From CAUZIB01 sp963578805 (GTDB lineage Bacteria; Acidobacteriota; Vicinamibacteria; Vicinamibacterales; UBA8438), in the NCBI GenBank assembly GCA_963578805.1, contig CAUZDY010000007.1:36586-100585 (forward strand): a DNA stretch of 64,000 nt, written 5' to 3'. The position numbers and the translations under genes were made by a program. Positions 48,736 through 58,045 of this stretch are shown here, in pieces; within the stretch, counting starts at the first letter, position 1; each line of letters begins with the position of its first letter. The notes below the pieces were generated by a model that did no database searches, was not told the origin of the DNA, and worked only from the letters and a program-made list of their open reading frames with translations.

Positions 48736-49938
48736 ATGGGAAACCGTACGTATCGTCGGACGATCGTCTATGCCAGCCTCACCGTTCTGGCGGTCGTAGC
48801 TCTTGGTGTAGGGCAGGCTGTGATTGACGACATCTCGGTTGCCAAAGCCCAGGCTCCGCAGGCACCACTATTTGAAGTTGATCCGTTCTGGCCGCGGCCG
48901 CTACCGAACCACTGGGTGCTGGGCTCGGCGATTGGGGTTGACGTTGACGCCCAGGATCATGTCTGGATTGTCCACCGTGGCTTGATGACCCTGGGTGCGA
49001 ACGAGGTTCCGGCGTCGCTCGATCCGCCGAGAGCCGATGCGTGCTGTGTGCCGGCACCGCCTGTACTCGAGTTCGACGCGGCCGGCAACGTGGTCGGTAG
49101 CTGGGGGGGCCCCGGGACGGGCTATACCTGGCCAGAGTCCAATCACGGAATCACTATCGACCACATGGACAACGTCTGGATTGGTGGTAACGGTGAGAAC
49201 GATTCCCATGTGCTCAAGTTTACTCGTGACGGCCGCTTTCTCCTTGAGGTAGGCGACCCGGGTATGGGGATCGACATCGACAGCAACAGCGAATCGCACT
49301 ATTCGCGAGTGGCGAAGATCAGCATCGACGGCGAGGCTAACGAAGCCTACTTCGCGGACGGCTACGGCAACCGTCGAGTGGCGGTTGTCGATGCGAACAC
49401 CGGCGCGTTGAAGCGATACTGGGGTGCCTATGGTAACCGGCCCGATGATGGTGATCTCGGGCGGTACGATCCAGACGCCCCTCCGGCGCAGCAGTTTCGA
49501 AATCCCGTGCACTGCGCTGAGGTCTCGAATGCTGGTCTTATCTATGTTTGTGACCGCCAAGGCGACCGGATTCAGGTATTTCAGAAGGATGGTACGTTTG
49601 TCAACGAGGTGTTCCTCGCGAAGACTACTCTGGGCTCGGGAACGGTCTGGGACCTCGACTTCTCCCGTGACGACAACCAGACCTATCTCTATGTCGCTGA
49701 CGGCGTGAATGAGAAGGTGTACGTCGTCGAGCGCGAGTCACTCACGTTGCTGACAAGTTTTGGCGACGGCGGTCGACAGGCGGGCGCGTTCTACGGTGTC
49801 CACAGTATCGCCACCGACTCGCAAGGCAACATCTACACGACAGAGACCTACGAGGGAAAGCGGCTACAGAAGTTCGTGTTCAAGGGGATTGGGCCGGTGC
49901 CAGCGAGTGATCAAGGCGTTGTGTGGCCGACTCCGTAG
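48736..49938 (+). CDS. Secreted NHL-repeat / peptidylamidoglycolate-lyase-like beta-propeller, second copy
   Basis: 400 residues from the ATG at 48736, with GGAGG seven bases upstream. It is a clear paralogue of 23237-24430: FEVDPFWPRPLPNHWVLGS, ADACCVPAPPVLEFDAAGNVVGSWGG, WPESNHGITIDHMDNVWIGGN and ATDSQGNIYTTETYEGKRLQKF align along the whole length. The two differ mainly in the inserted loop after WIVHRG. A terminator follows. The acidic and aromatic residues of the lyase active site cannot be judged by eye. Confidence 0.82.
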   Translation: MGNRTYRRTIVYASLTVLAVVALGVGQAVIDDISVAKAQAPQAPLFEVDPFWPRPLPNHWVLGSAIGVDVDAQDHVWIVHRGLMTLGANEVPASLDPPRADACCVPAPPVLEFDAAGNVVGSWGGPGTGYTWPESNHGITIDHMDNVWIGGNGENDSHVLKFTRDGRFLLEVGDPGMGIDIDSNSESHYSRVAKISIDGEANEAYFADGYGNRRVAVVDANTGALKRYWGAYGNRPDDGDLGRYDPDAPPAQQFRNPVHCAEVSNAGLIYVCDRQGDRIQVFQKDGTFVNEVFLAKTTLGSGTVWDLDFSRDDNQTYLYVADGVNEKVYVVERESLTLLTSFGDGGRQAGAFYGVHSIATDSQGNIYTTETYEGKRLQKFVFKGIGPVPASDQGVVWPTP

Positions 49939-49964
49939 CGAACGCATCGGTTATCGATTTATCA

Positions 49965-50000
49965 AGCCGTCATCAACCGTAAGGGGATGACGGCTTTTTT
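49965..50000 (+). terminator. Rho-independent terminator
   Basis: AGCCGTCATC (49965-49974) pairs with GATGACGGCT (49986-49995) around an 11-base loop, then a T-run. It ends the NHL propeller transcript. Confidence 0.92.
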
Positions 50001-50007
50001 CTGCGTG

Positions 50008-51633
50008 CTAGGGTTGACGACCTAGTTCTTCCACCGACAACTCCCGCATCCGAAATTTTTGTATTTTTCCGGTGACGGTCATGGGGAAGCTGTCCACGAG
50101 CTTCCAGAAGTGGGGAATTTTATAGGTGGCAATTTGGTCCTTACAGAACGCCTGCAGTGCGTCGGCTGATACGGATGATCCGCGTTTGACTTTGATCCAG
50201 GCCATCACTTCCTCGCCGTATTTTTCCGATGGGATTCCGATGACCTGGGCGTCCTCTACGGCTGGGTGACTGTATAAGAACTCTTCGACTTCCCGCGGAT
50301 AGATGTTTTCGCCACCACGGATGATCATGTCTTTGATCCGTCCGACGATGCTGACATAGCCCTCGTTGTCCATGGTTGCCAGGTCGCCGGTGTGCATCCA
50401 GCGACCGCTGTCGATGGCCGACGTGGTTGCGTCGGTGTTGTTCCAATATCCGAGCATAACGACGTAGCCACGGGTGCAGAGCTCTCCGACGACGTTGCAC
50501 GGTGTGACGTGGCCGAGGTCGGGATCGACTATTTTTACTTCGACGTGCGGATGCACCCGTCCCACGCTTCCCACGCGTCGTTCAACCGGGTCGTCGACCC
50601 GCGTCTGGGTCGAGACCGGAGACGTTTCGGTCATGCCATAGCAGATCGTAATCTCGTGCATGTGCATCCGCTCGCGAACCTGGCGCATCACTTCGACCGG
50701 GCACGGCGAACCGGCCATGACTCCGGTCCGCAGCGTCGAAAGATCGATGGTCTCGAAATCAGGATGACTGAGCTGCGCGATGAACATCGTCGGGACGCCA
50801 TACAACGATGTGCATCGTTCGGCTTCTACCGTCGCCAAGGTGTCACCGGCGTTAAAGGCTTCGCCTGGTACGACGATGCACGCGCCGTGACTCGTGCAAG
50901 CAAGATTTCCGATGACCATGCCAAAACAGTGGTAGAACGGCACAGGCACGCAGACGCGGTCGAGGTCGGAATACCCGAGGATCTCTCCGCAGAAAAACCC
51001 GTTATTGAGGATGTTGTGGTGTGACAGCATCGCGCCCTTTGGGGCGCCGGTGGTACCGGACGTGTACTGAATGTTGATGGGGTCGTCGAAGTTGAGTAAA
51101 GATTCACGATGGGCAAGGTCAATATCGGTAACCGAGGCCCCATCGGACTCGGTCAGGAGATCGGACCACTGATCCTCAAAAACGAGTGACTCCTCGAGAG
51201 CGTGGCACCGGTCCCGCACTTCATTGAGCAGGGTGATGTAGTCGGTCTGACGGAAGCCTCGCGAGAGTAAGAGCAGGCGCGAGCCTGACTGGTTCAGTGC
51301 GTACTCGAGCTCGCGTGATTTGTAGGCTGGGTTGATGTTGACCAGAATCGCACCGATGCGAGCGGTTGCGTACTGAGTGACGACCCATTCGTAGCGATTT
51401 GCTGACCAGACAGCGACCCGGTCACCCTTCTCAATACCACGTGCCATGAGCGCCTTGGCCAACGCGGTCGTGGTGTTCCAGAGTTCCTGGTAAGTCGCCC
51501 GGTACCCCTGCGACCTGACGACAAGTGCTTCACGGGAGGGTACACGGTTGGCTGTCCGACGCAGGTTCTCACCGATCGTTTCTCCCAGCAGCGGGACATC
51601 GCTGGCTCCGTGTGCATACGAGGGAGTCGTCAT
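50008..51633 (-). CDS. AMP-forming acyl-CoA synthetase
   Basis: 541 residues, full length. The ATP/AMP loop is YTSGTTGAPKGAMLSHHN, A5-like is ICYGMTETSPVS, the A7 Asp lies in RWMHTGDLATMDNEGYVSIVGR, and the catalytic Lys is in TVTGKIQKFRMRE. It activates a carboxylate as acyl-AMP and then thioesterifies CoA. The SDLDRVCVPVPFYHCFGMVIG segment fits medium- or branched-chain members (AtuH-like) better than acetate, but the substrate is open. It is transcribed away from the ABC cluster. Confidence 0.92.
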   Translation of the reverse strand: MTTPSYAHGASDVPLLGETIGENLRRTANRVPSREALVVRSQGYRATYQELWNTTTALAKALMARGIEKGDRVAVWSANRYEWVVTQYATARIGAILVNINPAYKSRELEYALNQSGSRLLLLSRGFRQTDYITLLNEVRDRCHALEESLVFEDQWSDLLTESDGASVTDIDLAHRESLLNFDDPINIQYTSGTTGAPKGAMLSHHNILNNGFFCGEILGYSDLDRVCVPVPFYHCFGMVIGNLACTSHGACIVVPGEAFNAGDTLATVEAERCTSLYGVPTMFIAQLSHPDFETIDLSTLRTGVMAGSPCPVEVMRQVRERMHMHEITICYGMTETSPVSTQTRVDDPVERRVGSVGRVHPHVEVKIVDPDLGHVTPCNVVGELCTRGYVVMLGYWNNTDATTSAIDSGRWMHTGDLATMDNEGYVSIVGRIKDMIIRGGENIYPREVEEFLYSHPAVEDAQVIGIPSEKYGEEVMAWIKVKRGSSVSADALQAFCKDQIATYKIPHFWKLVDSFPMTVTGKIQKFRMRELSVEELGRQP

Positions 51634-51718
51634 GTGGTGCTCAGTCGGGGCACATCGTTGGCCGCGGGCTGATCCCTTGCGCTCGGGGTACCAGGTTATC
51701 CTGTATCGAGACGGCAGC

Positions 51719-52096
51719 GTGGCGACGAGTCTTCAGCGTAGTGTACAGCTAGTTATTTTGTTGACTGTTCTCGCTGGTGTGACGGACGGATTTGAGGCTC
51801 AGGTGTTCTGGGCACGTGTGGATCTTGTGCAGATCAGAGCTTCCGCTCGGGACGGCGAGGTGCGACCGTACGGTGGGACGGCCATCGACGACGCGATGGT
51901 CGAGGCGTTCCAGATGTTCAGGACCCGGTTCTACCAGCACGCGGTGATCGTCCCGATTTCCGATGGTTTCGGCACGACCAGTAACACGGATATGATACGA
52001 GTCCGCGTGAAGCGACCGGGTAAGTTTGTCGTTCGCGCGCGCCGAGGGGACGTGACAGCGCCCGACCGGTGGCGGCCTGAAGTTGACCGTGAGTAG
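51719..52096 (+). pseudogene. VWFA-related protein with internal deletions
   Basis: About 125 codons. After a signal-like segment (LVILLTVLAGVTDGFEAQ) comes FWARVDLVQI, the usual first strand of 'VWFA-related acidobacterial domain' proteins. Then GGTAIDDAMVEAFQ with AVIVPISDGFGTTS, the MIDAS-like end of the VWA fold, and finally IRVRVKRPGKFVVRARRG, the family's C-terminal strand pair. The DxSxS metal site and about half the domain are missing. It could be a trimmed working protein, but it looks like a collapsed one. The start (GTG 51719) is uncertain. It overlaps the next gene by 14 bases. Confidence 0.6.
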
Positions 52097-52805
52097 TAGC
52101 CCACCGATCCCTACGAGCGATCGCGAACCGGTTCTCGACGCATTGGACGTCTCGAAGAGCTATCAACGGGGCGACCAGTTGGTGTCGGCACTACGCGGTG
52201 TCACGCTCCGCGTGTCGGCCGGCGAACTCATGGCCATTGTTGGGCCGTCAGGCTGTGGTAAGTCAACCCTTCTCCATCTTTGTGGCGCCATGGACAGGCC
52301 AAGTCAGGGCATTGTCCGTTTCAACGGGGAAGACCTGGGTGCTCTCAGCGATGACGAGCTGACTCGACTTCGGCGGCAGCAAGTTGGGTTTGTCTTCCAG
52401 TCGTTCAATCTGCTACCAACACTGAGTGTTGCCCAGAATATCGGTCTCCCGTTGCTGCTTGGGGGCCAGACAGAAAAAGCTGTGACAAGTGCCGTCGAAG
52501 TGATGGCAGGACGGGTTGGCCTATCGGCTCGCTTGGATCATTTACCGCAGCAGCTGTCAGGTGGGGAAGCACAGCGTGCCGCCATTGCCCGGGCAGTCAT
52601 TCATCAGCCAACGGTTCTAATTGCTGATGAGCCGACCGGTAACCTCGATTCCGAGAATGGCGTTCGCGTCTTAGAGCTTTTGGTCGGGCTTAATCGAGAG
52701 TCCAATACATCGATCGTGGTTGCGACGCACGATGAATACGTGGCCAGACGCATGGGGCGGGTCGTGCATATGCGTGACGGTCAGATCGTCGATCCTGCAT
52801 TGTGA
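52083..52805 (+). CDS. ABC transporter ATP-binding protein (MacB/LolD/AttE type)
   Basis: 240 residues. Walker A is GPSGCGKST, the Q-loop is VFQSFNLLPTLS, the signature is LSGGEAQRAAIARA, Walker B is PTVLIADEPTGNLDS and the switch His is in VVATHDE. The PTGNLDS ending is typical of the MacB/LolD class, which works with FtsX-like permeases. The start is a TTG at 52083 or GTG at 52089. The next gene overlaps it by four bases. Confidence 0.95.
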   Translation: MTVSSSPPIPTSDREPVLDALDVSKSYQRGDQLVSALRGVTLRVSAGELMAIVGPSGCGKSTLLHLCGAMDRPSQGIVRFNGEDLGALSDDELTRLRRQQVGFVFQSFNLLPTLSVAQNIGLPLLLGGQTEKAVTSAVEVMAGRVGLSARLDHLPQQLSGGEAQRAAIARAVIHQPTVLIADEPTGNLDSENGVRVLELLVGLNRESNTSIVVATHDEYVARRMGRVVHMRDGQIVDPAL

Positions 52806-55414
52806 GTCTCTTTCGCTGGTTCATCATTCGGCACGTCCGGCGTGAACGGTTGCGCAGTGTGGTTACTGTGGGTGGTGTCGCGATCGGCATCGCCGTTGTG
52901 GTAGCTATTCGACTGGCAAACGAGTCTTCGGTACGCGGATTCGAGATATCCCTCGAGGCGCTCTCCGGTCAGGTCTCACTGGAGGTCACCAGTCCCGGTG
53001 TTGGTGTGGACGAGGACCGGTTGGCCGAGCTGTCGTGGTTACGAACCTTCGGTCAGGTCAGCCCGATCATCGACAGCGATGTATTGGTACGCCCAGCGGA
53101 TGCGGATGCACGCGGGGAGCTGCTGAGGGTGCTCGGCGTCGACATCCTTCGAGACTGGCCGTTCCGTGATTACCGGTTCGTCGACAACCTTGTTGATAAC
53201 GATGACGAGGGAGAACGCGTACGAAGCGCCGGCTTGGTCACGACGCAAGAGTTTTTGTCCCTGCTAACCGATCCGGAGGCCATTATCCTCACCAAAGCCT
53301 TCGCGGACCGTCACGGTCTTACCGTAGGAAGTCGCGTTGAACTCTTGGTTGGCGATCGCGGCGTGGCACTGGTAGTCCGCGGTTTGCTGGGCAATGAGGG
53401 CCCGGCGCAGGTGTCGGACGGCAACTTTGCCTTGATGGATATTGCTGCGGCTCAGCTAGCTCTGGGACGGCTCGGGATGGTCGACCGCGTTGACATTCAG
53501 CTCGACGAAAGCCATGTCATCGATCGAGCCGAACGAGAGATCGCCGACCGTCTGCCTGCAGGGTTGTCAGTGCAGCGTCCGGAACGCCGCGGTGCGCAGG
53601 TCGAGACAATGCTGGCAGCGTTTCATTTCAACCTGACAGCCTTGTCGTATATTGCATTGCTGGTGGGATTATTCCTGGTCTACAACGCCGTCACCGTTTC
53701 GGTGATTTCCCGTCGTGCAGAGATCGGGATGCTCCGCACCGTTGGTACGTCACGCTCGACGATTTTGTGGCTCTTTCTCGGCGAGGCGCTGGTCCTTGCC
53801 CTGATCGGATGTGTTGTCGGTGTACCGCTGGGTGGTTTACTGGCACGGGTGGCGGTCGAGATGACAGCGTCGACCGTAAGCACGTTCTGGGTGGCCGAGG
53901 CCGCGACCGTACCCGCGGTCGGTGTCGCCGAGGTTCTGTTGTCGTTCGCGATTGGTGTGCCGCTCGCGCTTGCCGCGGCGTTTCTTCCAGCCTACGATGC
54001 TGCCCGACTCACACCGCTGGCGGCAGTCCGAGGCCAGACTGATCTGTTGATCCATGCTCGCCTACCTCGTCGGTATGTCGTGTCGGCACTCGCGTTGTTC
54101 ACGCTGGCCGGATTGTTCTCGGTGCAGCCACCGGTGTCCGGACTGCCGATGTACGGGCTCGCCGCGGCTCTGGCTGTCGTGGGTGGCGGTGCGCTTTTGG
54201 TCCCGGTCGCACTGTCGGTACTGCAACGGATCCGACACCCCTTGGATCGGCGTGTCGCAGTTGAGGTAATGCTGGCTCGTGCGAACCTGGCTGCGTCGAT
54301 TCGACGGTTGTCAATCTCAGTTTCCGCGCTTGTGGTCAGTCTGGCGATGATGGTGGCAATCGCCATCATGATCGGGAGTTTTCGGGAGACGGTCGTCTAC
54401 TGGATCGAGCAAACGCTGCAGGCTGATCTTTTTATTTCTGGTGCTCGGGGGTCACCGGTCGGCGATCGAGGCGGTATTGCGGTTGATGTTGAGCAGGTGA
54501 TCGTCGAGTATCCAGGAGTGACCGCGATCGACGGCTTCCGGAGCATCAATGTTCCGTATCGTGAATCAATGATTATCGTAGGGTCAGGTCGGTTTGACGT
54601 GCTGATGGCTCACGGCAACCTATTGTTTAAGTCTCCGTCGGATAGCCGGACGGCGATGACGGGGGCGGTGGGGCGAGATGCCGTGGTCGTGTCGGAGAGT
54701 TTCTCGCTCCGCTACGACACGCAGGCTGGCGACCGAATTGAGTTACCCACTCCGAACGGACCACAGAGGTTTGACGTTGCCGCGGTGTATTTTGACTATT
54801 CGAGTGACCGCGGGCTAGTTGTGATGGATGAGGCGGTCTTCGCCAGGCACTATGATGAGCGACGTCCATCCAGGTTAACCGTTTATCTTGATGAGGGGAC
54901 AGACCCGCGAGTTGTCCGCGAAGGGATTCTGGCATCGCTTGGTTCAACCGGTCTGATTTTTGTTAACACCAACGCTACTCTTAGGCGCCAGGTACTGGAG
55001 GTTTTTGATAGTACTTTTGCAATTACCTACGCACTAGAAGGGATTGCAATTCTTGTGTCGATGTTTGGAGTGGCGAGCACACTGTTGACGTTAGCCTTAG
55101 AGCGACGGCGCGACATGGCGTTGTTACGTCTCGTCGGTGCTGAGCAGCATCATCTACGGCGAATGATCATGGTTGAGGCTGGGATCCTCGGTTTTGTCAG
55201 TCTCGGGCTTGGACTAGCCGTAGGCCTCGTATTGTCACTGATTCTAATTTTCGTGATTAACGTCCAAAGCTTTGGGTGGACGATCCAGTTTCACCTTCCG
55301 ATCCTGTTCCTGGCACAATCGTCACTGGTGATTCTCGTCGCGACCGTCTTGGCCGGGTTGTATCCCGCGCGATTGGCGAGCCAGCTTAGCATGGCTGATC
55401 TTCGAGAAGAATGA
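52802..55414 (+). CDS. FtsX-like ABC transporter permease
   Basis: 870 residues, GTG start overlapping the ATPase stop. It has the long duplicated layout: an N-terminal membrane anchor, a periplasmic MacB-core-like domain (about 40-250), three helices (about 280-410 with VYNAVTVSVISRRAEIGMLRTVG), two central helices, a second periplasmic domain (about 540-720) and three C-terminal helices (LALERRRDMALLRLVGAE). Each FtsX block carries the E-x-x-x-LR-x-VG coupling motif. Such exporters move or extract lipids, lipoproteins or peptides from the outer leaflet. With the downstream AttH-like protein it makes an AttEFGH-like set in which AttF and AttG are one polypeptide. Confidence 0.93.
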   Translation: MSLFRWFIIRHVRRERLRSVVTVGGVAIGIAVVVAIRLANESSVRGFEISLEALSGQVSLEVTSPGVGVDEDRLAELSWLRTFGQVSPIIDSDVLVRPADADARGELLRVLGVDILRDWPFRDYRFVDNLVDNDDEGERVRSAGLVTTQEFLSLLTDPEAIILTKAFADRHGLTVGSRVELLVGDRGVALVVRGLLGNEGPAQVSDGNFALMDIAAAQLALGRLGMVDRVDIQLDESHVIDRAEREIADRLPAGLSVQRPERRGAQVETMLAAFHFNLTALSYIALLVGLFLVYNAVTVSVISRRAEIGMLRTVGTSRSTILWLFLGEALVLALIGCVVGVPLGGLLARVAVEMTASTVSTFWVAEAATVPAVGVAEVLLSFAIGVPLALAAAFLPAYDAARLTPLAAVRGQTDLLIHARLPRRYVVSALALFTLAGLFSVQPPVSGLPMYGLAAALAVVGGGALLVPVALSVLQRIRHPLDRRVAVEVMLARANLAASIRRLSISVSALVVSLAMMVAIAIMIGSFRETVVYWIEQTLQADLFISGARGSPVGDRGGIAVDVEQVIVEYPGVTAIDGFRSINVPYRESMIIVGSGRFDVLMAHGNLLFKSPSDSRTAMTGAVGRDAVVVSESFSLRYDTQAGDRIELPTPNGPQRFDVAAVYFDYSSDRGLVVMDEAVFARHYDERRPSRLTVYLDEGTDPRVVREGILASLGSTGLIFVNTNATLRRQVLEVFDSTFAITYALEGIAILVSMFGVASTLLTLALERRRDMALLRLVGAEQHHLRRMIMVEAGILGFVSLGLGLAVGLVLSLILIFVINVQSFGWTIQFHLPILFLAQSSLVILVATVLAGLYPARLASQLSMADLREE

Positions 55415-55422
55415 GCGGATAG

Positions 55423-56577
55423 ATGTCCAGAAAAGTGCTGGCGATTAAAAAGAGTATGCGTTGGGTGGAATTGATTATTGCTACGGTCTTGACGGTAATC
55501 ATTCTGCCGGAGTCGACGATTGGCCAGGAGACAGACACCGGGTGGGCGCAGGCGCACCAGGGGCGTGTTTTCGAGTTTCCTGCAGATCATGCGAGTCATC
55601 CCGACTACCGAATTGAGTGGTGGTACTACACAGGCAACCTGGAGGGAGTCGGCGGTCAGCGGTTTGGGTATCAGGTCACCTTTTTTCGCGTTGGAATCGA
55701 TCGCGAGCCGAAGAATCCGTCCGTGTGGTCGGTTCGTGATCTCTTTATGGCCCATCTTGCTGTGACCGATCTTGATCGGGGACAGCATTTCATGAACGAG
55801 CGTCTCAATCGCGCCGGAGTGGCGTGGGCCGGTGCCCGAGAGGATCGACTGGAAATTTGGAACGAAAATTGGCGCCTTGAGTCTGACGGCGCCAGCCACG
55901 TCCTTCGGGCTATGAGTGATGACGGACGTTTTGGTGTCGACCTTCGGCTGGCCGCTGACCGCCTCCCGGTGCTTAACGGGCGGGAGGGGTTTAGCCAGAA
56001 GGGTCGTCAGGCGGGGAATGCGTCGCATTATTACTCGCTGACTCGCATGGCGACCAGCGGAGAGATCCGGGTGGAAGGCCAGACGGTGGGTGTGGCCGGT
56101 TTCAGCTGGATGGACCATGAGTTCGGAACGACCTTTCTGGAGCCTTCGCAGCAAGGTTGGGATTGGTTCTCGTTACAGCTCGATGACGGAACTGATCTGA
56201 TGGTGTATGTGATCCGACAAGAAGACGGAGCGGTTGACCTGCACTCGAGCGGGACGCTGGTCAGGCCGAGTGGGGAGGTTGTGCCTCTTGAGGCTGACGA
56301 CATCAAGCTTGTGCCTGGGCGTGAGTGGGTGTCGCCGAGGAGCGGCGCCCGGTATCCGGTTGAGTGGGTGGTCGGAATTTCCAGCGAGTCGCTTCGTCTC
56401 GAGGTGCAAGCGGCGGTCGATGGTCAGGAACTCCACACGGAGCAGTCGACCGGTGTGACATATTGGGAGGGCGCGGTGATCGCGACAGGCTCATTGGGCG
56501 GTCAGTCGGTCGCTGGGCGTGGATACCTCGAGATGACCGGCTACGCGGGGCGTCCGATGAGCGAAGTGCTGCGATAA
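55423..56577 (+). CDS. AttH/CrtC-like secreted lipocalin-type protein
   Basis: 384 residues. A signal peptide runs to about 36. The body reads DHASHPDYRIEWWYYTGNLEG, FGYQVTFFRVGI, FMAHLAVTDL, SHYYSLTRMATSGEI and GFSWMDHEFGTTFL, which are the signature segments of the AttH/hydroxyneurosporene-synthase-like family (two lipocalin-like barrels). It follows the permease by eight bases. The EWWYYTGNL and WMDHEFG motifs line the predicted pocket. Its relation to CrtC does not imply carotenoid chemistry; a periplasmic lipid-handling role with the ABC transporter is likelier (inference). Confidence 0.88.
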   Translation: MSRKVLAIKKSMRWVELIIATVLTVIILPESTIGQETDTGWAQAHQGRVFEFPADHASHPDYRIEWWYYTGNLEGVGGQRFGYQVTFFRVGIDREPKNPSVWSVRDLFMAHLAVTDLDRGQHFMNERLNRAGVAWAGAREDRLEIWNENWRLESDGASHVLRAMSDDGRFGVDLRLAADRLPVLNGREGFSQKGRQAGNASHYYSLTRMATSGEIRVEGQTVGVAGFSWMDHEFGTTFLEPSQQGWDWFSLQLDDGTDLMVYVIRQEDGAVDLHSSGTLVRPSGEVVPLEADDIKLVPGREWVSPRSGARYPVEWVVGISSESLRLEVQAAVDGQELHTEQSTGVTYWEGAVIATGSLGGQSVAGRGYLEMTGYAGRPMSEVLR

Positions 56578-56674
56578 GGGGCGCGGGCCGCCAGGCTCGA
56601 TGCGGTGCTTTCGGTTATATGTGATGTCCTACGCGAAATACGGCAGAACGGTTAGAATGATCTAAAGGAGGATC

Positions 56675-57043
56675 ATGGCTCATACCAAGCGGGTGCTGTT
56701 TGGGTCGTCGGTGTTTGTGCTACTTGCCGTCGTGACGGCGTTTGCGCATCTGGCCGTCACCAAGACGATGCCGGATGCCGATGCTGTCGTGACCAAGTCG
56801 CCGCAGACGATCGAGGTTTGGTTCACCCAGGACCCTGACCCGGCCATCAGTCAGCTGTCGCTTGAGGGGCCGTCCGGCGCTATGGAGCTGGGCGACACGA
56901 AGGTGTCAGACGAGAAGTCGTTAACGGCGATGGTTTCTGGAACACTCGCTTTCGGTAGCTACACCGTTAGCTGGCGAACGGCGGGTGACGACGGTCACGT
57001 CAGGCGAGGCGACTTCCTGTTCGACGTGCGCGCCGCTAACTAG
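56675..57043 (+). CDS. copC: CopC-domain periplasmic copper-binding protein
   Basis: 122 residues, ATG after AAAGGAGG, with a TAGAAT -10-like box at about 56653. A signal peptide ends at AFA, giving HLAVTKTMPDADAVV as the mature start, where the N-terminal His is the copper(II) ligand of CopC. GPSGAMELGDTK, YTVSWRTAGDDGHVRRGDFLFDV follow, with the second conserved DxH-type site (DDGH). It should bind copper in the periplasm and hand it to the CopD protein encoded 15 bases later. Confidence 0.93.
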   Translation: MAHTKRVLFGSSVFVLLAVVTAFAHLAVTKTMPDADAVVTKSPQTIEVWFTQDPDPAISQLSLEGPSGAMELGDTKVSDEKSLTAMVSGTLAFGSYTVSWRTAGDDGHVRRGDFLFDVRAAN

Positions 57044-57058
57044 CGCACGTCTTCTCCC

Positions 57059-57991
57059 ATGTCGGGTGAGACCCTGGCCTTGACTTATCTGTCACTGGCT
57101 AAGGGGTTTACCTATGTCGGCTTCTTTGGCCTCATCGGCGCCGTGGCGGTTCGACTGCTCGTCGTCCCGGGCTGTTGCCGCAGAGGCATGATCGTTTCCG
57201 AGTTAGTCCCAGCCATCGACCGACAGATATACCGGATCGCACTCTTCTCGGCGGTCCTTCTGCTCTGCGCGGTTGCTGCACGTCTCTACGCACAGACCTA
57301 TGCTGTCTTCGGGCTCGACGAGCCGATTACCCTCGCGCTGATGAAGCTTGTCGCACTGGAGACGCGCTGGGGCGCCCAGTGGTTCCCTCAACTATGGGCT
57401 GTATTTTTTGCTATCGGCGCAGCTGTTCTGACGGCGGTTTGGCCTAGTGCGGGGTGGTGGTCGATGGCAGTTACTGCCGCCGCTCTGGCGTTCACGCTGC
57501 CGATGACCGGACACGCAATGTCATATTCTGGTGGCGCTGGGTTACCTTGGACCTTGCAGGTAGGTCACGGAGTGGCCGGGGGGTTGTGGCTCGGAACTCT
57601 CGCCACGGTAGTCGCCACGGTCCGTTCTTCCCGGATCAAGGCCGTGGACGCAGATGGTCAGCTGACGGTCGCTTTGGTAAATGTTTTCTCTCCTTTGGCG
57701 GTTGTCGCTGTCGGGACGGTAATGGTGACCGGAGTCGCCACCGCGACCTTGTATCTCGATTCTTGGAGCCAATTGTGGCAGACGAGCTATGGTCGTGTGC
57801 TGCTGGCGAAGGTTGCCCTGATACTGGCGACCGGAACGGTGGGTGCCTACAATTGGAGATTCCTTCGACCTCGGATGGGCAATGCCACGGGAATCACGGC
57901 GCTAATCGCGTCGGCAAGGCTTGAGCTTGTACTCGCCTGTCTGGTGCTTTTTTTTACTGCGATCTTGGTACATATGCCGATGCCTGAGTAG
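57059..57991 (+). CDS. copD: CopD-family copper transport membrane protein
   Basis: 310 residues with eight hydrophobic helices. The family's His/Met-bearing helices are visible: MTGHAMSYSGGAGLPWTLQVGHGVAGGLWLGTLATV, and GRVLLAKVALILATGTVGAYNWRFLRPR near the end. It lies directly downstream of copC. CopCD pairs bring copper into the cell or supply cuproenzymes; with the copper monooxygenase elsewhere in the window, a supply role is conceivable (inference). Confidence 0.9.
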   Translation: MSGETLALTYLSLAKGFTYVGFFGLIGAVAVRLLVVPGCCRRGMIVSELVPAIDRQIYRIALFSAVLLLCAVAARLYAQTYAVFGLDEPITLALMKLVALETRWGAQWFPQLWAVFFAIGAAVLTAVWPSAGWWSMAVTAAALAFTLPMTGHAMSYSGGAGLPWTLQVGHGVAGGLWLGTLATVVATVRSSRIKAVDADGQLTVALVNVFSPLAVVAVGTVMVTGVATATLYLDSWSQLWQTSYGRVLLAKVALILATGTVGAYNWRFLRPRMGNATGITALIASARLELVLACLVLFFTAILVHMPMPE

Positions 57992-58031
57992 ACTGTGCAT
58001 TAGAGACTGTGCACTAGAGACTGTGCATTAG
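57990..58031. repeat. Three tandem copies of a 14-bp unit
   Basis: AGACTGTGCATTAG occurs three times head to tail (57990-58003, 58004-58017, 58018-58031); the middle copy has one substitution. It starts at the copD stop codon and ends just before the ribosome-binding site of the next gene. Confidence 0.95.
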
Positions 58032-58045
58032 AGGGGAGATCTTCG

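Noticed and set aside
55291..56154. A 287-codon minus-strand frame across the AttH-like gene and the permease end
   Set aside because: It spans two well supported plus-strand genes and is a compositional shadow.
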